A DNA stretch of 64,000 nucleotides. It comes from Caldilineaceae bacterium (lineage in GTDB: Bacteria; Chloroflexota; Anaerolineae; Caldilineales; Caldilineaceae). The notes beneath the pieces were generated by a model. That model was given only the letters and a program-made list of their open reading frames with translations. It was not told where the DNA came from and ran no database searches. Of the stretch, positions 26,390-35,137 are shown piece after piece. The stretch spans positions 1 to 64,000 of the forward strand of contig JAPKMW010000009.1 in assembly GCA_026645575.1 (NCBI GenBank), in the 5' to 3' direction. The stretch's first letter is position 1; every line of letters starts with the position of its first letter. A program made the position numbers and the translations under genes.

Positions 26390-26419
26390 TTGCGGAAAGT
26401 TGTGACTTGGTGACTTTAT
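26390..26419 (+). promoter_or_regulatory. TTGCGGAAA-N15-CTTTAT motif, copy 3
   Basis: TTGCGGAAA at 26390-26398 and CTTTAT at 26414-26419 have the identical 15-base spacing. The preceding bases ATTGG also match copy 1. It lies 92 bases before the ATG of the small Ig-like gene. Confidence 0.65.
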
Positions 26420-26455
26420 AGAGATGGCAGGGTAAATTACGACCGCTCTCTTGTA

Positions 26456-26484
26456 TTGAAGTAGCGCTGTTTACACAGGATAAT
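26456..26484 (+). promoter_or_regulatory. Sigma-A-type promoter for the small Ig-like gene
   Basis: TTGAAG at 26456-26461 and GATAAT at 26479-26484 are 17 bases apart and lie 27 bases before the ATG. Together with copy 3 of the alternative motif, this gives the gene two possible promoters. Confidence 0.45.
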
Positions 26485-26511
26485 TAAGTTACAAACCTTT
26501 GGAGGATAATC

Positions 26512-26727
26512 ATGGTTACAGTACGAGTTGTCAATCGCTTTGGTGACGGCGTTGCCGGCGCCGAGGTGCATATTAGCTGGCGCGGCAGTTGGACGCATTC
26601 CCGCGGGCGGACCAACAGCCGGGGCGAGGTTTCTTTTGATGTCTCATCGGGCAGCGGGGAAATTCTGGTCGACGGGCGTCGCGTTTTTGACGATTATATT
26701 AGCGGCACAGTGACGGTGCCGGTGTAG
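26512..26727 (+). CDS. 71-residue Ig-like/carboxypeptidase-regulatory-like protein
   Basis: A complete single-domain protein without a signal peptide: VTVRVVNRFGDGVAGAEVHI, a polar turn (TNSRGEVSFDV), then SGEILVDGRRVF and a terminal strand. This is the pattern of a transthyretin-like/CarboxypepD_reg sandwich. GGAGGA lies six bases before the ATG, and a UUCG-loop terminator follows the stop. It shares the upstream TTGCGGAAA motif with the 232-residue gene at 10937, whose C-terminal half is the same fold class. Function unknown. Confidence 0.7.
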   Translation: MVTVRVVNRFGDGVAGAEVHISWRGSWTHSRGRTNSRGEVSFDVSSGSGEILVDGRRVFDDYISGTVTVPV

Positions 26728-26736
26728 TCGGTTTAG

Positions 26737-26777
26737 GGCATCCCAGTGGTTTCGACCAGGGGATGCCTATTTTATTT
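26737..26777 (+). terminator. Rho-independent terminator with TTCG loop
   Basis: The stem GGCATCCC...GGGATGCC (26737-26750 with 26755-26767, one bulge) has a TTCG tetraloop and is followed by TATTTTATTT. It begins nine bases after the stop of the small Ig-like gene. Confidence 0.85.
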
Positions 26778-26817
26778 CCAAAGATTCGATAGCGTGTACA
26801 AAGCTAGGGAGGATACG

Positions 26818-27148
26818 ATGCCAATCGTTAGATGGTCTCAAGCTTGCCATACAATCGCATTCCAGCCTACGTGATGCTGTCGCCATCGAACACCCGGAGG
26901 TCGGTTATCTGCGTCTTGAAGGTGTTTTTACAGGTCACAATGGGGAAATTGTCAAAATGGTTCGCGCCGCACAGAAAGAATTTCACCGACAAGAACAGCA
27001 GGAAATGACCCAGATGTTAGCCGATAACTTGGCCGGTACCGAGTTGGGTAAAGAAGTCGCAGCCCTGGCGGCTCTGCGTGAGCTAAACCCGGAAGCTTAT
27101 GAGATTGCGGTGCAGGCGATTATGAAGAAGTATACCGGTAAGCAATGA
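26818..27148 (+). pseudogene. Small helical protein gene with apparent +1 frameshift near its start
   Basis: GGGAGG and ATG at 26818 begin MPIV, but that frame stops after 18 codons. If the A at 26830 is ignored, the frame runs on as MPIVDGLKLAIQSHSS and continues unbroken to 27148, giving a mostly helical protein of about 109 residues ending NPEAYEIAVQAIMKKYTGKQ. The intact tail alone can start at 26957 (63 residues). Either a one-base insertion has broken the gene or there is a sequence error. Family not recognised. Confidence 0.5.
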
Positions 27149-27257
27149 GGGTATAGGAGTGGTAATCCCATTTGTGCAAGTAGCTGCCGAACAACACAAA
27201 CTGTCTGACTTCGTGCCGGCGTCTTCTGATGGTGCGCTCTGGTGTACTGATGGTGCG

Positions 27258-27761
27258 ATGGAGGAGTGTAGCGCACAAGATGAATATTTTCTCAACCTGG
27301 CCGTTGCTGAAGCCCGGCAAGCCTGGGCAGCGGGCAATGCGCCCATCGGCGCGGTCTTAACTGGCCCTGACGGGCAGGTGCTGGCCCGCAATCACAATCA
27401 GACCGTAACCAATGGCGGTTTGCTCTATCATGCCGAAATGATGCTTTTCCTGCAAAATCAAGCTCTCTTTCTCAACCAGCGCTGGACGACGACCCTTTAT
27501 ACAACGTTGGAACCCTGTTTGATGTGTATGAGTACCGCCATTGTCCATCATGTGCGGCGCGTCGTTTGGCTGGTAAACGATTATTGGTCCGGCGGCACCC
27601 GCTGTCATGACGATGATTCGGCTTATTTACGCCAAAGTCAGTGTGAACTGATCTATAAGCCAATTCCGCATCTCAATGCACAAGTTATGCCGCTATTGGT
27701 CGCTTTCTATGCTCGTAAGTGGCCGGCGGAACGAGTTGCGGCTATGTTGCGGGAGCAGTGA
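27258..27761 (+). CDS. Nucleoside/tRNA-adenosine deaminase-like protein
   Basis: A 167-residue zinc deaminase of the CDA superfamily. The zinc motif is YHAEMM (His ligand, catalytic Glu) with EPCLMC supplying two Cys. Preceding it are NAPIGAVLTGPDGQVLARNH and LAVAEARQAW, as in guanine/tRNA-adenosine deaminases. The C-terminal 60 residues are longer than in TadA. The ATG at 27258 puts the first helix at the usual place; an in-frame GTG at 27159 would add 33 residues without family features. A truncated close paralogue lies at 33851-34333. The substrate is not clear. Confidence 0.75.
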   Translation: MEECSAQDEYFLNLAVAEARQAWAAGNAPIGAVLTGPDGQVLARNHNQTVTNGGLLYHAEMMLFLQNQALFLNQRWTTTLYTTLEPCLMCMSTAIVHHVRRVVWLVNDYWSGGTRCHDDDSAYLRQSQCELIYKPIPHLNAQVMPLLVAFYARKWPAERVAAMLREQ

Positions 27762-27881
27762 ACTATACAGTGAGAACATGCGGTATGGAAACCGCATCTA
27801 CGATTTTACCGATTTATTTTCGGAACTCCCACTATTTATCTGGCTGTGCTTTACAGTATGGAACTTGGAGGCTCTAGTTTT

Positions 27882-30800
27882 ATGCTTATTATCAATAATA
27901 AACGCATACTTGGCATGATATTGATCATCTGCTGTATTATCCCGCTAAGTGCTTCAGCACAAGGCGAAAACACCACAATATTTCTCCCTATCATCAATAC
28001 AGTAGGCAATACAAACCTCTCCAGGAGTGAATTAACTACAGTGTATGTAGATCAGTTATATGGATTCTCGATAGATCTTCCATCAAATTGGAGCGCGATA
28101 CCATCACAGAACCCCGGCGATATCACGCAAATCATGACATGGGATAGGTCAATCAAGATTGAATTTGGTGTTTATCTAAGTGATAAACCAAGTTCCGTGG
28201 ATTTGCAAACATGGAGCAATGATGGAGAATCTAATACTAGGCTGCTTCATAGCGCCTATGTAACACATCCTAATGGATTTCGTATACTTAGGCAGGATTT
28301 TTCGCCTCTTCATCCGAACCCTACAAATGAGTCAATGACAAGTTTTCTAATCGATCGAGATGGGAAGATTTTTTTTATCTTTGTTCCTCAAACATCTTTT
28401 ATTGATGAACCCAATGTTGCAGCAATCTTACGTTCTCTGCAGTATATTAAAGAATATACTTATCGGCAACCCCTAGTCCAGCACTTATATATAGATGGTG
28501 GTACTAATGCGTCTAGATTTTTTTCTAATGCAGGCATCGCTGCCCGCTATCTATACAGACTCCCATTTGTCGGCTCGTTTGACATATCGCAAGGTCCTAA
28601 TGGCAATGGCTGTAGTCCCTACTCCCATACCGGTGGTGATTCAGAGGCGTTAGATTTTTCAATGGATGAAGGTACACCGATTTATGCAGCGCGGGGAGGA
28701 ACCGCACACCTTAAGTCTTCAAGCACTGGATATGGTAATAGCATTGAGATTCTGCATCCTGATGGGCAAGTGAGTCGTTACGCTCATTTACGCGCTCAAA
28801 ATGGATTTGTCATTGCTGACGGGGCTAATGTATATTCGGGGCAGCCAATCGGGTATTCAGGGAATACTGGACGATCTGACAGCCCACACCTACATTTCCA
28901 AGTCGAAGATTCATCGGCTGCTGACACCCATGTATGGATTCGCGATTTATTTGGAATGGCTTGGATATCTGGAAACCCTTATGCTCCATGTCAGCCTTAC
29001 CCTAATGACGACGGTATGGCGTATGGACTACCTACTAATACTATCTTTCCTAATCCGGGATGTCCAGATGATATAGAGGGACCTACAGACAGAGTTATCT
29101 TATTTAGAGACTCACAATGTACTGACATAGTAGCAACGTATACATCCCCAGGCTCGCACCTTATTGGTGATTTCAGAAGCATTTATGTGCCTCCTGCATG
29201 GAATGTAAAAATTTCAGATGATATCAATTTTTCGATAGATTCCAATGTCACATGTACGTATATAAGTATTTCCGACCTTGAGCAATATGCATATCCCCGA
29301 ACATGGCAACCGTTACTTGGCAGAATTAATGCGATTCAAATCAGCAACACTGAAATTTGTGATCAACCTCCTCCTCTTATCTATCAGTGTTCAGAAGGGG
29401 TATCTGCCGCTTCAACTAACGGTCCTTGTAATCCTAATCCGCCAACACTTCAACCCACCGCAACTGTGCGCTCGCCTACTGCGACCCCAACACCGCGCTT
29501 TACGGCAACACCCTATCCCCCTACAGTAACATCAGTTCCAACTAATACACCGCGCCCAGCCACAGCTACCCCTATTCCCCAATCCTGCACCAATCCGCCG
29601 CCGGATCGCAATGTGGCCTACCTTTTCGACAATACCAACTGCGTTAATCCATGGAATTGGTCCAGCGGTCATCCAAGTGACAGTGCTAACCGTAATGCTA
29701 AATCTGCCTGGATGCCTTCGGGTAAAGTACTCGTATTGAGCGAAAATAACAGTGGGAGCGAACCAACTGTTTGTCTACGGTCGCCAGTACAAAACCTGGC
29801 TGATATTGGATGGGGAAATCGCGTTGAATGGGCTTCTTTACAAACGAATTGCCCTGTGATTCAGCCGACATCAACCCCATCTGGCCCCAAACATGAAGCA
29901 AAGTTCTATGAAGAGCCTAATTTTCAAAATCTCACCTTTACGTTACGAAATCCAGGCACCTATTATCCGGCAAATCTTGGACATGTCGATCAATTCCGTA
30001 AATTCTACTCGGTTGACCTATGTAGTGGTTGTTCCATCGAACTGACCAACAAGCGTGGTGATTCCATTTGTTGGGGCTGGGATGAAAATAATATCGGTGA
30101 TCATGGGGATTGGCCTTTGGTCACGACACGCATTAAATTTTCACATGAAAACGATTGTCCGCCACGTCAACCTGAACTCACAGTGCCGGAACAATCTGCC
30201 CAATATTGGCAAGGTGATTCGTTACAAATTGCATGGAAAGACAACGATGATCCAACGAGCATGTATTTTACAGTGCAAGTTAAACTAGGTGTTATTGTTG
30301 TTGCTGAGGTGAACCGTACTACTAGTCGGACAATGACCCTCACCAATCTGGCTGCTGGAAGCTACACAATCCTAGCCCAATCCTGTTCAAATATTCGTTG
30401 CAGTAATTGGCAAACCCGTTTATTCTCGGTTCGTACACAACCGACCGCTACCCCAACGGCAACGTTTACACCACAACCTACGCAGACATCAACACCAACC
30501 GCAACGTCAACGCAATGCCCACCACCACCGCCGTCACCGTCCAATCTAATTGGCGATGTAGACGGTGATGGGGATGTAGATGATGATGATTTAAAGAGGA
30601 TTATTGCTGATTTTTATAGGACTGGCTGTCCTGGTTGGCTTTCAACTGATATTGACTTAGATGGGCTGGTTGATATTATGGATTGGAGTGCCGCAAATCT
30701 CTACTATGGTCAAACTTTGCCGACTGCGACACCGACAGCAACGGCCACATCAAAGGTCAGTTACCCTGTCATACCCGCCATTCCTAATATTCAATTCCCA

Positions 30801-31742
30801 CAGACTGATATTACTCTTGCGATAGGTGAAATAGTTACCTTTCGTTGGGAAATGTTATCCTATCCTGTTGATTATTTGATTTACGTTTACAACGATTCGA
30901 ACATTCGTGTCGGTGATTCAGGTAAACTCAATGGGACAACCTGGCAGTATACTTTTTCTCGAAGAGGGATTTATTACTGGACCATTTCTTCGCTTTGCAG
31001 TGGATGTCAGAATTATTTTAGCGGCTATAGTCGGACTTATCGGATCGTTGTTGGCGCTGATGTAGCTACTGCGACGCCAACACCAATACCAACACCGACC
31101 ATTATCATCACCCCCACCGCCACCGTTGCGCCAAACCCTGTCTGCTCGGTTAGCATTGGGGATGGCCGGCTCTATACCAACCAACGGGAGATCACGATTT
31201 ATGCTCATGCGCCGGGTGCGGCAGAGGTGCAATTGAGCAATGACGGCGGTTTTGGCGGTGCAACCTGGCAACCGTACGCCCCTACCCTGGCATGGACATT
31301 GAGCGAGCCGCCGCAAAAGGTGGCAACGTTGTTGATTTTTGCCCGCTTCCGCGATCAACAGGCCAATCTACTCTGCAGCAGCGGCGCCATCATCGACGAC
31401 ATCATTTATGACGCGCAACCACCTGTTGTGCAGGACATCCGTTTTACACTGGATGAACATGACGCAGCACGGGCCGCCCATACACCGATCCGCGGCAAGC
31501 TGACTATTACGGCGACCGACCAAGCGGGGGGCAGCGGTGTGCCGGAGATGCGCTTTGGCGTGCAGCCTGATCTGGCTGATGCCAATTGGCAACCCTTTAC
31601 CGCCGCAGAGATTGCCATTACGCTTCAGGATGGGCAAACCCTCTATGCCCAAGTGCGTGATGGCGCCGGTAACCCATCGGCGCTGCTGAGTCACCAGGTC
31701 AGCAGCCGCATCAAGCTCTTTCTGCCACTGGTGGAGCGGTAG
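27882..31742 (+). CDS. Secreted multidomain M23 peptidase with dockerin
   Basis: A 1286-residue exported protein. After a signal peptide (to about 28) and a PsbP-like region (YGFSIDLPSNW) comes an M23/LytM endopeptidase domain at about 230-350 with H249, D257 and H336-L-H338 as the zinc set. Next are a crystallin-like stretch, a Thr-Pro linker, the module shared with the C11 peptidase (NPPPDRNVAYLF to about residue 845), and a type-I-dockerin-like pair of calcium loops (DVDGDGDVDDDD, DIDLDGLVDIMD) near 889-945. An Ig-like domain, another linker and two C-terminal beta domains follow, ending IKLFLPLVER. It probably cuts peptidoglycan cross-bridges. Codon composition is AT-rich until about 31100, then GC-rich. 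GGAGG lies upstream of the ATG at 27882. Confidence 0.85.
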   Translation: MLIINNKRILGMILIICCIIPLSASAQGENTTIFLPIINTVGNTNLSRSELTTVYVDQLYGFSIDLPSNWSAIPSQNPGDITQIMTWDRSIKIEFGVYLSDKPSSVDLQTWSNDGESNTRLLHSAYVTHPNGFRILRQDFSPLHPNPTNESMTSFLIDRDGKIFFIFVPQTSFIDEPNVAAILRSLQYIKEYTYRQPLVQHLYIDGGTNASRFFSNAGIAARYLYRLPFVGSFDISQGPNGNGCSPYSHTGGDSEALDFSMDEGTPIYAARGGTAHLKSSSTGYGNSIEILHPDGQVSRYAHLRAQNGFVIADGANVYSGQPIGYSGNTGRSDSPHLHFQVEDSSAADTHVWIRDLFGMAWISGNPYAPCQPYPNDDGMAYGLPTNTIFPNPGCPDDIEGPTDRVILFRDSQCTDIVATYTSPGSHLIGDFRSIYVPPAWNVKISDDINFSIDSNVTCTYISISDLEQYAYPRTWQPLLGRINAIQISNTEICDQPPPLIYQCSEGVSAASTNGPCNPNPPTLQPTATVRSPTATPTPRFTATPYPPTVTSVPTNTPRPATATPIPQSCTNPPPDRNVAYLFDNTNCVNPWNWSSGHPSDSANRNAKSAWMPSGKVLVLSENNSGSEPTVCLRSPVQNLADIGWGNRVEWASLQTNCPVIQPTSTPSGPKHEAKFYEEPNFQNLTFTLRNPGTYYPANLGHVDQFRKFYSVDLCSGCSIELTNKRGDSICWGWDENNIGDHGDWPLVTTRIKFSHENDCPPRQPELTVPEQSAQYWQGDSLQIAWKDNDDPTSMYFTVQVKLGVIVVAEVNRTTSRTMTLTNLAAGSYTILAQSCSNIRCSNWQTRLFSVRTQPTATPTATFTPQPTQTSTPTATSTQCPPPPPSPSNLIGDVDGDGDVDDDDLKRIIADFYRTGCPGWLSTDIDLDGLVDIMDWSAANLYYGQTLPTATPTATATSKVSYPVIPAIPNIQFPQTDITLAIGEIVTFRWEMLSYPVDYLIYVYNDSNIRVGDSGKLNGTTWQYTFSRRGIYYWTISSLCSGCQNYFSGYSRTYRIVVGADVATATPTPIPTPTIIITPTATVAPNPVCSVSIGDGRLYTNQREITIYAHAPGAAEVQLSNDGGFGGATWQPYAPTLAWTLSEPPQKVATLLIFARFRDQQANLLCSSGAIIDDIIYDAQPPVVQDIRFTLDEHDAARAAHTPIRGKLTITATDQAGGSGVPEMRFGVQPDLADANWQPFTAAEIAITLQDGQTLYAQVRDGAGNPSALLSHQVSSRIKLFLPLVER

Positions 31743-31934
31743 GTGTAACCACTTGGTTACCTGGCTCGCATAGGCCGTAGCGAAGGAAATCGCTATTGTA
31801 TATGATTAATTATATGTAAAGTTATTTGTGTTATTGCGATATAGATAGCTTACACACCCAATCCGACTTTGTAGCTTTATAGTCTTTACCGCTAGTTCAA
31901 GGTATATTCTTGCTATCTTTTGAGGAGCATACTT

Positions 31935-33297
31935 GTGAGCCGAAAAACAAATTTGTATTATAAAGCAAGTAGTCTGTTTCTGATCGTGTTCTCTTGTATC
32001 ATCATGTACAGCCTACCCAGTATGGCAGCCCCACCGCAAGTTGGGCTGGGCCAACTTGCGGTCCCCACCTGGGATCGCACCTATCACGGTGCGGCTTTTG
32101 ACTCTTTTAGCGCGATCACTGCCACCGCCGATGGCGGCATGATTGCGACAGGGCCAACCTATTCCGGCAGTGCCGGGTAAGATGACATTTGGGTGGTCAA
32201 GCTCACTGCCATCGGCGAAATTACCTGGCAGAAGCGATATGGCGGGGTCGCCAGAGACTATGCCAGAGCCATTATCCCCGCCAACGATGGCGGCTATGTC
32301 GTCGCCGGGTACACTGAATCTTTTGGCGCTGGTAGCGCCGATGGTTGGCTCCTCAAATTAGATAGCGGCGGCAAGCTTATTTGGCAAAAGACCTTTGGCA
32401 GTGGCGGTTTTGAACACGCTGTGAGTTTGATTCCAGCCAGCGGTGGCGGTTATCTGGTGGCTGCCGAGGGTTCTTCGTTTGGCCTCGGCAGCAGTGATGT
32501 TTGGCTCTTCAAAGTGGATGAACTGGGCAACATCGTTTGGCAAAAAGTGTATGGCGGCAGCCGTGAAGACTGGGTTTATGACGTTCTACGCAACGCCATA
32601 CTTGGCGTCGCTTTGGCCGCCCAACCACCAGTTCGCTACGATCCATATCAATGGCGTCACCGATGTGGAGGGGGATCCGCTTACGATTGCTATCACCAGC
32701 GTCCGCCAAGATGAGCCGACCAGCGGTACGGGGAACAGTGATCTTAGTCCCGATGGTCAGGGTATTGGCACAGCCACCGCCCAAGTGCGCGCCGAACGGG
32801 TCGGCAACGGCAATGGCCGTTACTATTACATCAGTTTTACAGCCAAGGATGGTCAGGTGAATGAACCCGCTGGTAGTTGTTCAGGTGTCGTGCAGATCAG
32901 CATTCCCAAACACATGAGCGCCACCGGTGCTGCCGGCAATGACAACTACAACGCGGCGAGCAGCCTTGCGCAAAGCTTTGTAGTGCGTAACCCCACGCTG
33001 ACCAATCAGGCGATCACCTTCGATCCGCTGCCGGATATGCGGCTGGGGGACGCACCGTTCACGCTTACTGCCACCGCATCCTCCGGGTTGACCGTCACTT
33101 TTGTCACCCAAACCCCAGCCGTTTGTACTGTCGAAGGCGAAACTGTGACCTTGCTGGCCGCCGGCTTTTGTACCATTCAGGCCACTCAAGCCGGCAATGA
33201 TCGCTTCAATCCAGCGACGCCGGTGACACGCACGTTTCAGGTGGCGCCTGGGGTTGCTGAAAATCATAGACTTTATTTGCCAGTGGTTGAACGATAG
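31935..33297 (+). pseudogene. Broken secreted beta-propeller gene fused to a MBG-type tail
   Basis: AGGAG precedes GTG at 31935, which opens a signal peptide and a propeller-type repeat (WDRTYHG, then DGGMIATG). The frame stops at TAA 32178-32180 and continues in the same frame as DDIWVVKL, WQKRYGG, DGGYVVAG, WQKTFGS and WQKVYGG. Near 32580-32600 the frame changes: the new frame reads LASLWPPNHQF, then GVTDVEGDP and RAERVGNGNGR, then an MBG-like domain, and ends NHRLYLPVVER. One nonsense codon plus one out-of-frame junction make an intact product unlikely. Confidence 0.75.
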
Positions 33298-33362
33298 GTG
33301 TAGCGCGCCTATGCCCTGCGCTAGAAGCTTACTAACGAGAACGCCACAGGAGGAGTCCTTTT

Positions 33363-33764
33363 ATGCTTACCTCTGCTATCACCCATCGGCGGCTGGGCTG
33401 GTTTTGGGCCGCTGTACTGCTTTTGGGAGTTATATTCACGTTGTGGCTGCAAGCCACCGCCGCGCAGAGTTCGCCATCGGTTGCGCCGCTAGTCGTCGCC
33501 CCTGGCGAGCCGCCGCTTGATTATGCGCCAGGGCAGGTGATCGTCAAACTCAACCCAGGGATCCGCTTGGCAGCAAAGCGTGATGTGACAACTGCCAATG
33601 CGGCGGTGAGTACGAACAACGCTGACCTACAGCAGGCTTTGTCGGCCCTTGGTGTCAGCGCTGCTGATCCCGTTTTTACCGCTGGCCAGGCCAGCGTGGG
33701 ACGCACTGTCAATGCCAACGCCCCGCTGGCGCGCCTCTATCGATTGTCCTTAATGGTACGCTGA
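33363..33764 (+). pseudogene. Truncated secreted subtilase propeptide fragment
   Basis: AGGAGGAG precedes the ATG. The 133-residue frame has a signal anchor (about 10-33) and then YAPGQVIVKLNPGIRL, the start of a fervidolysin-type subtilase propeptide, up to PLARLYRLS. No catalytic domain follows. At about 33740 the sequence switches frame into unrelated coding DNA. It is the 5' stub of a protease gene joined to other fragments. Confidence 0.7.
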
Positions 33765-34333
33765 CCACCATCAGCGCCCAATGGCACACGGACAGCCCTG
33801 ATGTCGATCACTATCGCTATGCCATCGGCACGACGCTGGGTATACGAAACGTGGTCGGCTGGACCTATCTCACGACCAACAGGATGGCGCACAACGATCA
33901 TGCACCCATTGGCGCAGTCCTCATCAGTCAGGATGGGCAGGTACTGGCTCAAAATCATAATCAAGCCTTTACGAACCCTGGTCTGATCTATCATGCCGAA
34001 ATGATGATCTTTCTGCAAAATCAAGACTTCTTCCTACAGAATCGCTGGACAACAACGCTTTACACGACTTTAGAGCCATGTGTTATGTGTTTGAATACAG
34101 CGCTTGTCCATCACGTCAAGTGTGTCGTTTGGCTGATTGATGACTACGGGTCCGGTGGTACACGTTGTTACAATTATGATTCGTCTTATCTCTATCATCA
34201 TCAGTGCGAACTTGTCCATCAATCGATTCCTCATCTCAAAGAACAAGTCATTCCTTGGTTGGTCAACTTTTATTCGCACAAATGGACGCCAGAACGTATT
34301 GCCATAATGCTAGGGCCTCAGTACTACAGATAA
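33743..34333 (+). pseudogene. Chimeric remnant: Ig/FN3-like piece fused to a deaminase lacking its first helix
   Basis: In a single frame the DNA first encodes an extracellular repeat fragment (LNGTLTTISAQW, HYRYAIGTTLG, VVGWTYLTT). From about 33892 it encodes a deaminase closely like the one at 27258 (HAPIGAVLISQDG, IYHAEMM, EPCVMC). The zinc ligands and C-terminus are intact, but the N-terminal helix is replaced by the FN3-like piece. GTG at 33851 could start a 160-residue product, though no ribosome site is seen. It may be silent or produce an altered deaminase. Confidence 0.6.
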
Positions 34334-34440
34334 AACGTCATTGAATGTTGCATCTCTCTTCGAATATCGGTAAACTGTAGCTATCGACACAATCATGTCC
34401 ACCGGTCGCTGACCAGTACAAATTTATAGAGGTGCAACTT

Positions 34441-35127
34441 ATGCCAAACAAGACTCCTGCCCAACCCATCATCCAAATCTCCCTCGATGTCACCACCATC
34501 GACGAAGCGTTGGCGCTGGCCCAAGGGGCCGTCAACGCCGGTGTCGATTGGCTGGAGGCCGGCACGCCGCTGATCTTGGCCGAGGGGCTACATGGCGTGC
34601 GGGCCTTGCGCAAAGCCTTCCCCAATCACCCCATTGTCGCCGACCTAAAGACGATGGACGGCGCCGGGTTGGAAGCGGAGATGATGTTCAAAGCCGGCGC
34701 CAACATGGTGGTGGTCATGGGCCAGGCCCACGACGCCAGCATTATCGAACAGGTGAAGATGGCGAAACAGTATGGCGGCAAGGTGATGTGCGATGTCATG
34801 CTCTGCCCGGACAAACCAGGCCGTGCGCGTGAAGCTGAGGCAATGGGCGTCGATTATATCATTGTCCACACTGGTTTCGATGAGCGCAACATGATCAAAG
34901 GGCTGAGTCCGTTGGATGATCTACCGGCCATTTTGGAAGCCGTCACCATTCCGGTCCAAGCGGTCGGCGGCTTGAGCATTGATCAAGCGATTCAAACCCT
35001 GGCGATGGGTGCGGAGATTGTGGTCTTTGGCGCGCCACTGGTCATCAGTGGCACCGAATTCAAGGCGGCTGATCCTGACTTTGAACGCGTCATGCGCGAA
35101 ATTGTGACCCGTGTCAAGGGCGCATAG
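34441..35127 (+). CDS. hxlA: 3-hexulose-6-phosphate synthase-like OMPDC-family enzyme
   Basis: A 228-residue TIM-barrel protein of the orotidine-monophosphate decarboxylase superfamily. The signature is DLKTMD (near 63-68), with IIQISLDV at the first strand, GAEIVVFGAPLV at the phosphate-binding C-terminal strand, and VDYIIVHTGFDER. In the ribulose monophosphate pathway it would join formaldehyde to ribulose 5-phosphate. The keto-gulonate-phosphate decarboxylase branch is the alternative. No hxlB isomerase is adjacent; a cyclase gene follows after 10 bases. The ATG at 34441 has AGAGGTG upstream. Confidence 0.75.
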   Translation: MPNKTPAQPIIQISLDVTTIDEALALAQGAVNAGVDWLEAGTPLILAEGLHGVRALRKAFPNHPIVADLKTMDGAGLEAEMMFKAGANMVVVMGQAHDASIIEQVKMAKQYGGKVMCDVMLCPDKPGRAREAEAMGVDYIIVHTGFDERNMIKGLSPLDDLPAILEAVTIPVQAVGGLSIDQAIQTLAMGAEIVVFGAPLVISGTEFKAADPDFERVMREIVTRVKGA

Positions 35128-35137
35128 GAGCAAATTC

